From Steromphala cineraria (Eukaryota; Mollusca; Gastropoda; Trochida; Trochidae): a stretch of DNA of 64,000 nucleotides. Location of the stretch: positions 7,404,224 to 7,468,223 of the forward strand of contig OU744736.1 of the NCBI GenBank assembly GCA_916613615.1. Direction: 5' to 3'. A program made the position numbers and the translations under genes. Of the stretch, positions 1 through 11,435 are shown one piece after another. A model generated the notes under the pieces. That model was given only the letters and a program-made list of their open reading frames with translations, ran no database searches and was not told where the DNA came from. Within the stretch, counting starts at the first letter, position 1, and each line of letters starts with the position of its first letter.

Positions 1-90
1 TCGGGACGGACGAACGAACGGACGACAAGCGGACGGAGCTCATTTCGATATCCCCCTCCCCCCCTCCACCTACTTTTGGAGGGGGATGAT
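1..90 (+). mobile_element. 3' end of a pearl/HINE-like element, cut by the window edge
   Basis: The first 40 bases are a degenerate GGAC/GAAC microsatellite. A C-run (about 50-68) and a matching G-run (78-87) then form a GC-rich hairpin. The same order, microsatellite then terminal hairpin, is seen at the ends of several other elements in this window, so this is read as the right end of one whose body lies off the left edge. Confidence 0.5.
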
Positions 91-968
91 AATTGAACTT
101 TTACTTTCCAAATTGATGCTGGAGATCAATGTATTTTGGGATTTCAAGTATTGAAAATAGTATTTCCATTGGACCTTTGTTTCCAAAAAGAATAAGATTT
201 TAAAAAGCCCTTTTTAGGATGAAAATACTTTATTACATAAAGATTCAATTAAAACAAAGATAATTATTCGGTGAAAATGTCACACTGACTTATCCTAGGA
301 TATGATGTAGTGTAACGATAAAACATTAACAAATAAATCTTTGCCACTCTTCTATATGCATCATCCTTTGATACGTTGTACAGAAATTGTATATCTATTT
401 GTTTTACTTTTAAGACGACATAAAACAGGAGCAGCGATTGTAAAATCCTTTGCAACAGTTACTGATCTTTATAATGATATAGGGGAGACCTTGTAATGAG
501 TTGAGATTAGGAATCTGGGGTTTTGTTTATGCAGGAGTTACCATTACATTACCTTACATATCAATATGGTTACTGACGGAAGATAATTCTATTACTTAAC
601 GTTGATTTGTTCAACAAGGAGTGAAATTCAGTAATAAAACATAGGTTACTTGCTTACACTTTAAAAATATGAACTTTAAGAACACGCGAAGCATTACAAA
701 ATACATTTTGTATGGTTATAAACAACAATTTGCTTCTTATACACAATTAGCAAATATAGTTTTGATGTGTGCATTATGTACATTAATAAGTATCAAGAAG
801 AAGATTTGATAGCATTTCCCAAATTTCTAATTTTGTAAACAATAAAATTGACATTTGTCAATAATTACCATATATCAGAGAGCATAAGGGCGACCTCCTT
901 TCTCAGGTAACGTATTTGACCTGTTAAGCACCCTGGGTGGTAAAAAAAATTGGAAAAGGGGGATATTA
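91..968. other. AT-rich non-coding stretch
   Basis: No recognisable exon, repeat or RNA gene was seen. The short open frame on the minus strand at 264-455 matches no family known to me and has no splice context. Confidence 0.5.
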
Positions 969-1334
969 TTAAAGGGGCAGTTGCACGTTTTTAGGGGGAA
1001 TATGAGGTGATGTAAGGAAAATGAAAATTAATGGTTCCAATTGAAAGATAATGTATTTAAATTAAATGAAGCAGTAATAATTCAAATATATAACGTAAAG
1101 TTTAGCTATGCGATTCCCTTTTCTTACACAAAATGAATTAAAGGTGTTCACATACAAAATGGCCGCCAATGGATTTTATGTGAATCTTCATACTTTGTAC
1201 TTTGACTATAGATGAGTGGCTTGTGTAATGAGATATGTTATACTGTCAAAATAATACCTTTAGCATCAACTTACAATTATCAGTGACACATTTAAAATAT
1301 AAAATTATCAAAAAACGTGCTACTGCCCCTTTAA
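969..1334. mobile_element. MITE with TTAA-flanked inverted ends
   Basis: The left end (969-994) reads TTAAAGGGGCAGTTGCACG and continues with a T-run. The right end (about 1309-1334) is its near-perfect reverse complement, ending CTGCCCCTTTAA. The TTAA at both ends could be a target duplication, as in piggyBac-type elements, but the superfamily is inference. There is no coding capacity. A related end fragment (CTACTGCCCCTT) lies at about 60113-60124. Confidence 0.6.
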
Positions 1335-1522
1335 AACGTCTCTGTATATTCTCGATCTACATTTAATCTAATTCAATGACCTTGATTAAGAGAAGGAATG
1401 AAGTCTCCAAACCATTTTTATGTAAACTTTTCATATTTGCCGTGTAAGGTAAACCTGGAGAGGAGGCGGTAATGTTTTTTAGTTATAAACACTGTTGGGG
1501 AAGTTTAAAGGATATGTGATAT

Positions 1523-1657
1523 TTTTACAGAAATCACCTCAGAATCATTAATCATGATATACATGTATCAGTTACGATTTCTATCTTTAGTTGCATAACT
1601 ACTCTCAACTGATACATGTATATCACGATTAATGGTGCTGTGGTGATTTCTGTAAAA
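1523..1657. repeat. Palindromic hairpin element
   Basis: Two arms of about 50 nt (1523-1572 and 1607-1657) are near-perfect reverse complements, opening with TTTTACAGAAATCACC and closing with GGTGATTTCTGTAAAA. They enclose a spacer of about 35 nt. It looks like a small foldback MITE. Confidence 0.6.
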
Positions 1658-2218
1658 AAAGGTAATTAATCATGAATGTGGTTCTATGCAAATATCCTGG
1701 CCTCTTGTATATCCCTGGTTATAATACAATGATAGAACAATGAACATTTAATAAATGAAAACAAGTGCAACATATTAGAAAATGGTATTTTTTTATGTCT
1801 GTGTAATAGCCTATGCTTCAAAATTAAAAAAATATCTTGTACGGGTTTTTGAGTATTCAACCCTCTACAGGTTGTATTAGTGTATGGTCCTCATTAGAAA
1901 TGCCAACATAAATAGCTTGATGAAACTCATTGTACTGTCACGTGAAGTTGACATTTTAACATACCTAAGCAATTCAACTTCAGCAATCTAACATGCTACA
2001 GTTCAATGTCTTAAACAATTATGACATAAAGTTAAAGATATTTTTTAAATAAAATTGAAAAGCAAGATTGCTGAACAATTCACACAAAAAGCACATGAGT
2101 GCCACTGTAATGAAAAATGTCACATTCATATGGAAACATAAGATATAAGCTATTCTGAACCACTTAGATCTAAATAAAGAGTACACACGTGAATCAAACA
2201 TGAGAAGTACAAAAATCG
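1658..2218. other. AT-rich non-coding stretch
   Basis: Nothing recognisable was found here apart from chance short open frames. Confidence 0.5.
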
Positions 2219-3432
2219 TTAGCCCATCAGGCTTCATATTCAGTTATGCTGTAGAGTGTGGCCAATGTGGTTCCCCCTTAGTGGGGACCACCAGGGTCAC
2301 CAATCCTAAAATTAAGGATATAGGGGATGTCATTTCAGATACATGAAATCAATTCAGAAAGGATAATTGCTCAAATATATAATTGATAATTTAGTGTATA
2401 GGATCCAAAGGTTCACCAAGCCCTTTATAGAGCAATAGTGTCACAAAATCTGTATATTACAATCCTTATAAGTAGGAGTATCGACAAAAGATTTCAGCTT
2501 TCTAGGCCTTTTGCCTCTTGGGAAGAAAACTACAGCTGCATACCATAAGTTTGTTCACTTGCTTCTGTATCGCAGTGTTATTTTGGTTTTGTTTGAACGT
2601 CAATAAAATAACTCCAGGAGCTCTGACGAAGGATGACCAATTGTCCATGTATAAAATAATCATTCTCAAACCATATATCGCGATCGTCTAGTAATTCTGA
2701 ATGTTGATATTTGGCATGGTTAAATAGATAGATGGGGTCATATTTGTGAAAATCAGAATTTCTTGAATGTCGATTAAAATATTCCATAACGAAGTTTTAA
2801 GATAAAAGTCAGCACAATTACCATGCGTTTGTGCAGAAGAACAAATATGACTTGGATCTAAATGAATGATTTTAGAGACAAAAATAATAGATTGTGTTTT
2901 TGAAATTTTGACCACTGGTCACTTCAATGTCCTCCTGTTAGGCACAACATACAAATATGTAAATGAAACTGATTTTTCACTTACGTCGTGAAGTTTTAGC
3001 ATTATCCTTTTTGTTTTTGCAATGCTATGATGCCTTTAAGTCAATCAAAATTATGTGATATTTGCACTACAATACGTAGGTAAGTTAACAAACTTAAGAT
3101 ACGCAGCTGTATAGAAGGTTTCAGGGTGTGACATCTACAGCCCTTATAATGGGCCACAGGGCAACCAAAGCTACAATTTAAAATCGTCACTGGTCAAGAA
3201 GTTTGTACACAACATTTCAGCTTTCTAGGCCTCATGCTTCTTTTGAAGAAGATAGGTTTAAGGGTGTGGCCCTTGTGGCTCTTACAAGCGGCAACATGGT
3301 CAACAAAGCTACATTGTATAATCCTCACTTGTCAAGGAGTCTATACACAAAGTTTCAGCTTTCTAGACCTCATGCCTCTGGACACCATGTCATGCCATAA
3401 GCCTATGGTGTCTTTCAGGCCAGATGAGCTTA
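2219..3432 (+). mobile_element. Pearl/HINE-like element, AGCTCATC family, old copy
   Basis: It starts with TTAGCCCATCAGGC and ends with GCCAGATGAGCTTA, which are imperfect inverted termini. Inside are two to three diverged copies of the ~144-bp core unit ('CACAGGGCCACCAAAGCTACAATTTATAATC...') that is much better preserved at 27.7-29.0 kb. An unrelated AT-rich segment (about 2570-3110) interrupts the core, so this is an old, disrupted copy. Confidence 0.55.
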
Positions 3433-3469
3433 CAATCTGGAAAAAGTGGCATTAAAACTTATTACTGTT

Positions 3470-4345
3470 ATTGCCATCAATTGGTCAACTATTGGACACT
3501 TGTTTGAGTTTGAATATCTCAATTTGACAGGATCCCGACCCAAATCGGAAAAACGTCTTTAAAATCTATATATTGACCCCATTGTGCGCAGTTGAGTTTC
3601 TATTTATTCAACTACATGATACACGTTGAGCTGGCAAGTTTGGCTACCATTAGTCAACTATATGATATTTTTGCATGACTTCGAATATCATAATTTGACA
3701 GGACCCCGACCCAATTCGGGAAAATGTCTTTAAAGTCTATATTGTTGACCCAATTGTGCGCAATTTAGATTCTATATGACCATCTTCATAATACCCTTTG
3801 ATGTTGAAAGTTTGGCTACCATTGGTCAAGTATTTGATATATGGCATGACTTTGATTATGTTAATTTCTACAAGACCTACCATTGGTCAACTGTTGGATA
3901 TATGGCATGATTTTGAATATGTTAATTTCTACACTGAGTACCCCGACCCAAATCGGGAATACGTCTTTAAAATATATTGTGTTGACCCAATGGTGCGCAA
4001 TTTAGTTTCTATATATTCAACTACATGATACACGTTGATCTGGCGAGTTTGGCTACCATTGGTCAACTATTGGTAATTTGACATGATTTTGAATATCTTC
4101 ATTTCTACAGTACCCCGACCCAAATCGGGAAAACGTCTTTAAACTCTATTTGTTAACCCACTGGTGCACAATTTAGATTCGATATGATCAGCTTCATGAT
4201 GCATCTTGATCTGGCAAGCGTCGCTACCATTGGTCAACTATTGGATATCCGACATGTCTTTGAATGTGTAAATTTTGACAGGACCCCGACCAAAATCGGG
4301 TAAACTTTTAAAAAAACTATATTATTGACCCAATGGTGCGGAATT
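3470..4345. repeat. Tandem array, ~170-bp unit, five diverged copies
   Basis: The motif CCCGACCCAAATCGG recurs near 3533, 3704, 3944, 4117 and 4285. Each is followed by GAAAACGTCTTTAAA and 'TTGACCCAATGGTGCGCAATTT', and preceded by TTGGTCAACTATTGGA. Spacing is about 170 bp, except one interval lengthened by a ~60-bp partial duplication (3820-3910). It resembles the core of a HINE-type element, but clear termini were not found. Confidence 0.6.
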
Positions 4346-4974
4346 TACACTAAATGATCAGCTACATGCTAAAGTCAATTATGTATAGTGATAGAATGAA
4401 CGTGAATTTGAACGCAATCCTACTTTTGCAGCTTCGGGGCGAAGCGCGCTTGCACTTTTTAGCGGATGAATGCGAATTTGGCGTTTTAAAAACAAAAGTT
4501 TTGTTTCTTGGCGCTCCAAGGTCTTTTTTCTCTTTATCACATCAATAAATGATTTTTGATCGGCCAATTGTTTTTTTGAAACTTGATTTCTCTATTTGGG
4601 TCGTTTCCCGGTTTGGGTCGTGGCGTTGTACATGTATAGCCTAATTTAGTTTGAGAAAAATTCCATATTTCAATCTATGCATTGAATAAGGCTACTAATT
4701 ATAAGTATTTTTTACAATTGACTTCAATCAATGCCAGTTCAATCGTCACAAATATAATATACCGCCACTGTTGATTGCAAAACACACCAAAACAAAACAG
4801 TATTTCACCACTGATTAAAAGGCTATTATTTAACACAGTCATGACTTACAAGACTAGACTATATATATCTCTGTTAGTAGGCAGTATGTTTCCAATTATG
4901 GAATGAGGATTCGCGAGATGTTAGTGTCGGTGAAACGTCATGCACATTTGGTATTTTGTTTAATGAAAATAAAA
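4346..4974. other. Unassigned stretch downstream of the array
   Basis: A locally GC-rich patch (about 4428-4480, containing GCTTCGGGGCGAAGCGCGC) sits in AT-rich DNA. Two GGTTTGGGTCG/TTTGGGTCG motifs at 4598-4620 echo the neighbouring array and may mark its degraded end. No gene was seen. Confidence 0.35.
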
Positions 4975-5290
4975 AAAGGACTCTTCAAAAGAAATTTTAT
5001 TTTCGCTTGAAAGGAATAAATACATACACATATTTACAATAGTACAAACAGAAACCATTTTAACCAATATTCATAAATACATTTGAGAACACAGGAATTT
5101 TCTTTTAAGATACACATCTACACAGAAAATCCTATAAAACAACGATCATAAATACACACGAACACAAGAAAACACACTGGAATATCCTTCATATAGGAGT
5201 GGATCTTCCATGAGTTGTTTTGCATTCTCTAGAGAGGTCAACACGAGGATCCGGGGTCAAGGACTTCTGGGTCATATCCGGTTATCTGAA
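4975..5290 (-). CDS. Candidate last exon and 3' UTR of an unrecognised minus-strand gene
   Basis: On the minus strand a strong acceptor (TTGCTTCCTTTTCAG) ends at 5291. Splicing from the upstream candidate exon (6459-6369, which ends with two bases of a Gly codon) meets TAA at once, so this exon would be almost wholly 3' UTR. A canonical AATAAA lies on the minus strand at 5001-4996. The assignment depends entirely on splice signals and frame; no homologue was recognised. Confidence 0.3.
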
Positions 5291-6368
5291 AAGGAAGCAA
5301 CTGGTTTAAGTGATGATTCAGTAGCGAAAGCCAATATTGAGGTTACTACTGTTATATACTACTCAAAGGAAACTAAGAAACAACTAAGAAATATTTATCA
5401 TTGCAACAACGTTTTATGTTTACAACAAAAGCCTAAACATCAAACTATTTGTTTGTAGTTTTGTTCATACCAAGGGCTTTTATAGCACGTACTATGAGTC
5501 TCTTGTTCTTGTTCATAGCGATATGCATACCCATTATTTGGTAACTGATTTAGAGTTTTTATAAATTTGAATAATGTTTGGATTATGAAATGTTTCATCT
5601 TTTTTGTTTAGGAAAAAGTATTTCTCCAACTATTCACTATCAGGGATGTCACATTCAAAGCACGATTGCATTGTTTTGATCCCGAATCATCTGACATAAT
5701 GCGATGTTCATCTTTCACCCCTGCTATAACCCCTGTCTCACCTCAAGCATTCAACTATTTGATGTCAATATGCCAGTTGTTTTATATATTTTGATAAATA
5801 TTAAAAACAACCCCGAATACTTAATTTACATCATCTAAATGACCTTTCACAAATGTTCCACAGATTCATTTGATAACAATTCATGAAAAGGGTCTGTCAT
5901 TTCAGTTTGAATGAAGGTAACTAAAATATGAATAGGCAATTCGATAAATCTCGATAAAAGGATGTAATATTGTTTGCATAAACAGTTATATTTGCTAAAT
6001 AATTGTACTGAGTGTCATTACCGACTACATAAGGAATATATTTGAAATTAGTTTGTATATATCAAAGTAACTTCGTCAAACTATGTGACCTCTACTAACA
6101 AAAGTATATTGATAAAACTGTATAACAATTTATCCAACATAGACCTGTTCTTATCATAGCCTGTCATAATTTTCACATTTATGCCACAAGAAACGATTTT
6201 ATGCAGGTAGATATAACAAGAACCTACAAATAAAATTACAGTACTAGATAGGTATTGGAGTATTGAGAATATGTTTCCAAAATAATATTACCCGATATTC
6301 TAAATTAAAAAAATGAAATAAACACAACTAATAGAATTATGAATTATGAAACTCGTGAGAGAACTTAC
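5291..6368. other. Possible intron of the minus-strand gene candidate
   Basis: AT-rich with no repeat seen. A 59-codon open frame on the plus strand (from about 5612, after an acceptor-like TTTTTGTTTAG) matches nothing known to me and was not called. Confidence 0.3.
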
Positions 6369-6459
6369 CCGGTATCGTTACAGAATCTTTCTATACAGTC
6401 CTGGTCGTTAATACTGTGACACATCGTACACATTTCCAGGCTTCCAGTCCCGAATCCTT
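6369..6459 (-). CDS. Candidate cysteine-rich exon of an unrecognised gene
   Basis: This 91-nt block is bounded by an excellent acceptor (TTTTCCCTTGCAG) and donor (GG|GTAAGT). One frame is open, and it is the frame that joins correctly to the upstream exon 8104-7942. It encodes about 30 residues with the pattern MCTMCHSINDQDC then CNDT. CxxC followed by a Ser, an Asp and another Cys is reminiscent of the first loop of Ly6/uPAR or quiver-type three-finger domains. However, no signal peptide is evident upstream and the rest of such a domain was not found. Family assignment is a guess. Confidence 0.35.
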
Positions 6460-7941
6460 CTGCAAGGGAAAATATGTGTAAGATAACATGTCACAACTAA
6501 ACACGGAGGATAGAGGACACTGCTCAGTTGGTTTTATCACATTCCTATGATTTTGAAAAACAAACAAATGCTTCATGGCCTTCTCTGCAATCGACGAGTG
6601 CAGAAGTTTACTCATCAGTTGAAGAATACATACCAGTGATTGTTTTGGTTTGGATTTATTTTTTAATTATGAATAACTTTATTCCATTTACAAATATATT
6701 ATGCTAACAAAACAACTCATCGGTATAGACTCTTTGTGAAAATCAATAAACGTGCCTCGATTTTATATATTTTCAAACCTGGAGTTATGTTAGTGTAACT
6801 AGTATCATGACTCCCATATGTACTTTGCACATCAATTTATGGCGGCTCCGGAGCAAAGAACCTCGAAAACATTTCTGTTTTTAAATGAAGAGAGATGTTT
6901 TCGCTACACCAATAGCTAGTTTTGACAGGATTGTTAATCAGTTTTGTCAAAATCAGTTAAAACGATAGTCTTTAAATGCTGGTGTGAAGATGGTATCTGT
7001 AACATCAGTTCTTTGTATATCTGATACATGTCATTTCTTAATATCCTGAGGCTTCAAATATATACTTGAAAATTATACTGATTGCACATTTCGTGTATTT
7101 TCATATAAATGATATCCAAATCTAGTCATTAGTAATAATACCGCTGAGATATCGATACTGCCTGTTTAAATACAATTCTTACTTTTCCCTAGGTATTTCA
7201 TAAATACCTAATCACTAATATAACTACTTTGACGAATTTCAATTATGCAGATAACATAAATATGTTAGATGTACATAGAGCAAATTCTTTTTCCAAATAT
7301 TTTTTTGTTTACTAAAAGGCCATATCTTAAATTCCGACATGAGTTAATTCACTAATAAATAACGGATTTTATCATGCACGATACGATTATAATGGAAGGA
7401 AACGATCGCAGATTCAATTAAAAAGTAGCCTTAGTATTTACCAATGCAACGTTACACCTAAGTTATTGAACACCCCTCTTCGTTGATACTTATGTTCATA
7501 CAAAGATTTCTTTAGAATCCGATAGTATATATTTTATTGAGTATAAAACTAGTTGTTATCAGTTAAACTTGACCTGTGTAAATCGACATTAACATCACAA
7601 AGACACCCATAGGTCTTACCTTTATAACTATTTCTATTTCAGGATGATTTTGAATTTTTTTTTAAATTAGTGATAATTTCTTCTTCTTTTATATTCTCCA
7701 TTTACATTTCTCACAATGTGTTGACATTAGGTACTTCTCTAAGTGATTATAATAGACCGAGCGAACATATTGAATCATAATGAAGTTGTGGTTTAAACAT
7801 ATCTTATTCACTTAATGTGGTGGGATTGGCAAACAAGCACATCAGCGCTTATGTTAATGCCGCTCCCTAATGAAGTTCATTTAGAAGATGCATAAGGCCA
7901 TGACTACCGAAAATATCGAACATAATATTATAATTATTTAC
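6460..7941. other. Possible intron of the minus-strand gene candidate
   Basis: AT-rich with no exon or repeat recognised. Confidence 0.3.
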
Positions 7942-8104
7942 CTAGTTTTGGTTTTGTGTCTGGGTTGCAGACCGACCCATGATTCTCGGCATCCCTCTTC
8001 ATTTCTCTGGGGGGATGGAGCGCGCTGCCGTTCGTCATGGGGTTTCTCGCCACCCCGGTGATTGCAACACTGACCGTGCGCCTAGCAGAAACTGAAGATG
8101 TCAT
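7942..8104 (-). CDS. Candidate first coding exon of an unrecognised small gene
   Basis: On the minus strand an ATG at 8104, with an in-frame TAA shortly upstream, opens 54 codons. They run into a donor (CTAG|GTAAAT) at 7942 and join in frame to exon 6459-6369, for a predicted protein of about 85 residues. The stretch is markedly richer in G, C and CpG than its surroundings. The encoded N-terminus is basic and polar (starts MTSSVSARRTVS) and is not a signal peptide. The opposite strand also has a hydrophobic open frame here, so the coding strand is not certain. An acceptor-like TTTCTGCTAG at 8082 would allow it to be an internal exon instead. Confidence 0.33.
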
Positions 8105-8508
8105 TGTAAGGTTTTAACTAATGCCGCTGTTCGTAATGAAACAACAAATTCGTCGTATCTGAGGATACAGTCTGATCTAGTCGCCTTGAGTGTTCCCTTT
8201 AACCTAAACAAAACGGACGTTTGGTCACGTGATCACCGGAAATCGTACTTTCCGTATTGGCCTACTTGTCTTGAACCAATTAATAGAATGGATCCTAGTT
8301 TTACTCACGCACCTATTCCGTGTCGCGAAACTCGGAAACCAACCAATCATAACTGTGCATGCTTGTCAATGGGTTGTTTTCGTCGTTATCTCGATTGAAA
8401 ATACGTTTGTTACCAATATTTTCCCGTAGTATTTCGTCGGAAAATCGGAATAGGAAGTACATTATTAATCATAAACAGTTGATCATAACTGTAGGATGTG
8501 TGTTTATT
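8105..8508 (-). promoter_or_regulatory. Possible promoter of the minus-strand candidate gene
   Basis: The stretch is less AT-rich than its flanks. It carries a palindromic E-box TCACGTGA (8225-8232) and CCAAT boxes on both strands (8056-8060 region excluded; minus strand at 8260-8256, plus strand at 8343-8347). These lie 120-250 bp upstream of the candidate ATG. Motif presence alone is weak evidence. Confidence 0.25.
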
Positions 8509-9408
8509 GTCCCCCGCCGCAACGCAGAACGGGGGACTATGAATTCAGTGGCGTCTGTCCGTACGTCCGTACGTCTGTACGTCCGTACGTACATCCGGAT
8601 TCTTGTTAACGCAATATGTAATGAACCGTTGGACCAAATATCTTCAAATTTGGTCACATCCTACATTTGGGGATTACACAGACACCAGTCATGTTGGGTG
8701 ACCTTGACTTTATTTTCAAGGTCACCACAGCACTTTGACCGTATTTGAAACTGTAGTTAACGTGATATCTAATGAACCGTTGGACCAAATGTCTTCAAAT
8801 TTTGTCACAGCCTACATTGGGGGATTACGCAGACACCAGTCACTTTTGGGTGACCATGACCTTATTTTCAAGGTCACCATTGCACGTTGGCCACTTTTGT
8901 AACTCTTGTTAACACGATATCTAAAGAACCGTTGGATCAAATGTCTTCAAATTTGGTCACAGCCTACATTGAGAGATTACGCAGACACCACTCAGTTGTT
9001 GTGACCTTGACCTTAACGTCAAGGTCACCACGACACTTTTGACACTCTTGTTCAAGTGATACCTCTTGAACTGCTGCCCCAAATGTCTTCAAATTTGGTC
9101 ACAGCCAACATCAGACACCAGGCAGTTTGGACAACCTCGACTTTATTTTCAAGGTCACCACAGCACTTTGTCAACTTTTGAAAAACCTTATATCTTATGA
9201 ACCATTGCACCTAATGTCTTCAAATTCTTCAAATGGTCAACTTTTGTAACTTTTGTTAAAGCGAAATCTCATGAACCTTTGCACCTAATGTTTTCAAATT
9301 TGGCACTTTGTCAACTTTTGAAACTATTGTTTAAGCCATACCTCTTGCATTTACATTTGCATTTGCTTTATGTGACAATTATTTCGAAATATTTCAACGG
9401 CGGGGGAC
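8509..9408 (-). mobile_element. Pearl/HINE-like element, GTCCCCCGCCG family
   Basis: The termini GTCCCCCGCCG (8509-8519) and CGGCGGGGGAC (9398-9408) are exact inverted repeats. The left end also folds into a local hairpin (GTCCCCCG ... CGGGGGAC, 8509-8537) and is followed by a GTCCGTAC microsatellite (8548-8595). The core is about five diverged units of ~147 bp, each with 'GAACCGTTGGACCAAATGTC', 'GGTCACAGCCTACATTGGGG' and TGACCTTGACCTTA. With the hairpin and microsatellite on the left, the element is in minus orientation. Confidence 0.75.
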
Positions 9409-10520
9409 ATTGCCACCTTAGTGGCACACACTTGTTCAAGTTGAACTAATTTGTGTCAGAAATTTAAAATGAAGAATAAATCGTCTGATAAATACTTACA
9501 GTAAAGGCAATTCAATCAAAATGACGTCTAATAAAGTGCAACGCGAGACATGCAGCATTGTTCAGACGGAAACAAAGGGATCTCATGAAAAGGAAAATGT
9601 AATTAATAATTGCAACAAATAAAAATCCTTATCAATACAAGATGCTTTGAAAAAAAACTTCAAGCTATACTAATCTTTGAAAATTTCCTGCACTTCGGCA
9701 GACAACATAACAAACATAAACAAACTTTCTAGAATGTAAAGAACTATGCAAGGCGAAATATTACGTATGTCAGGCCTCAATACAAGACAAGATTACAAGC
9801 ATCAAGAATACCACTCATGTAGGATCTGTAGAAGACCGTCTTTTATTTTCCATAAAATACCATATTTGCAGTATTTGTAGAAGACCGTTGAAGTTTTCAA
9901 CAACAATGCCAAATTTGCAGGATACTAAAAGACCGCTGAAGGTTTGCAGGCCTTCATAGAAAATTCCAATACAAAAATTATTTTCTGTTAAAAAACACTT
10001 TTTACTGATGCAGTTGTCCTACTGGCATTGAACTCTCTCTACTACAGCCTAACCATTCCATTAAAAATAATGAAAATTACTTACTATAGTTTCGAATATA
10101 TGTAAAGGACAAAGAGTGGGTTTTATCACATCCGACGGTGACTACTGTACCTTTTGTATTGTTAAATTGTGTCACTGTATTTTATTCGGGAAATAACTAA
10201 ATATGTGTCACAAATGGAAAATTTTATATTTCGGAAACCAAATAATTTTTGGTACAAGGAAATGAGTTGTTTAGTTGTAAGATCTTCTTTAATCAAAATA
10301 CATCAAACTTATAATTCTAATATTGAAATGGATTTATGCTATATTAAAGAAATTTGCCGACGAGCAAGCTCCCGCTACTTAAAAGTATTCTTTTGCAGAG
10401 AAACTGTAAAGCAAAAAAATCATGTCATTTTAATTGCATCACTGGTTGCTGTTCTGTTAGATAACCTTTTGACATTCAATGCAAGCATACAAAACAGATT
10501 TACCAACATTCAAGATAGTG
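9409..10520. other. Non-coding stretch with a short triplicated motif
   Basis: Between about 9826 and 9960, three ~55-bp units share GTAGAAGACCG(T/C)TGAAG and ATTTGCAG. Otherwise nothing recognisable. The open frame at 10169-10543 has no family resemblance. Confidence 0.4.
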
Positions 10521-10524
10521 GCAC

Positions 10525-10815
10525 CGAATGTAGCAAACTGTAACAGTACATGTTAAACAAACTGTAATCGAATATAACTATTTGTGACAGAATGTAACAA
10601 AATGTAACATAGTATAAAAACTGTAACACGATATAAGTAGTGTAACAGAATAAAAACAAAACTGTTACATAATATAACAAATTGTAACACATTTTAACAA
10701 AGAGCTTCAGAATGTAACAAACTGTAGCATAATATAACACATTGTAACAACATTTTACCGGACGTAGTAGAAAATGATTGTAACATAATTTACCAAAATT
10801 GTAACATAATGTCAT
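10525..10815. repeat. Degenerate minisatellite of TGTAACA motifs
   Basis: Variants of AATGTAACAAA and CTGTAACATAATATAACA recur about 15 times with irregular 12-25 bp spacing. Because it is low-complexity, the minus strand stays open for about 100 codons (10824-10510), which is not evidence of a gene. Confidence 0.6.
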
Positions 10816-10902
10816 TTCATCCATTTCAGGATACGACGTTAAATTTTCAAGATGATTGGTTTTAATTTAGAAATAAAATTTCATTAAAACTGTAAAAGAA
10901 AC

Positions 10903-11435
10903 TACGGAAGCATCCTAGTGCCACAGTGAGAATTTTTTTTATCTCCTAATTAGGAGATACTATCTCCTAATTAGGAGATACTAACTCCTAATTAGAACTT
11001 AGTTATCACCTAATTAGGACTTATTGTTTTCCTAGGGTCCATAAAACAGGTATAGACCTCATCACCAGTCAATATTTATAATGTCATTTATTTCATTCAA
11101 CTTATCAAACTACATTGTAAATATTTGTAAAAGGATACAAATATATAGGTCTGCAGGTGGGCGTGTATATAAGTAAAAAAGGTTAACTTTTGAATGACCT
11201 CCATGCTGAATAAAGTTTTGATTGACTGAAGTCCTAATAAGGAGATACTTATGTCCTAATTAGGAGTTAGTATCTCCTAATTAGGAGTTAGTATCTCCTA
11301 ATTAGGTGATAACTTAGTCCTAATTACGTAATAGATAAGTCCTAATTAGGAGTTACTTATGTCCTAATTAGGAGTTAGTATCTCCTAATTAGGAGATAAA
11401 AAAAATTCTCACTGTGGCACTAGGATGCTTCCGTA
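10903..11435. mobile_element. MITE with 60-bp inverted repeats and internal CTAATTAG palindromes
   Basis: The first 60 bp (10903-10962) and last 60 bp (11376-11435) are reverse complements, beginning TACGGAAGCATCCTAGTGCC and including the same 8-base T/A run. AGAAAC occurs immediately outside both ends and fits a 6-bp target duplication. Inside, the palindrome TCCTAATTAGGA occurs about ten times in both flanking zones, around a unique centre (about 11035-11225) that includes GAATAAAGTTTTGATTGACTG. No coding capacity. Confidence 0.8.

Noticed and set aside
5612..5790. 59-codon plus-strand frame after an acceptor-like TTTTTGTTTAG
   Set aside because: No family resemblance, no donor at the end, and no partner exon on the plus strand.
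10510..10824. 104-codon minus-strand frame rich in Tyr, Cys and Leu
   Set aside because: It is the translation of the TGTAACA repeat, not a protein pattern.
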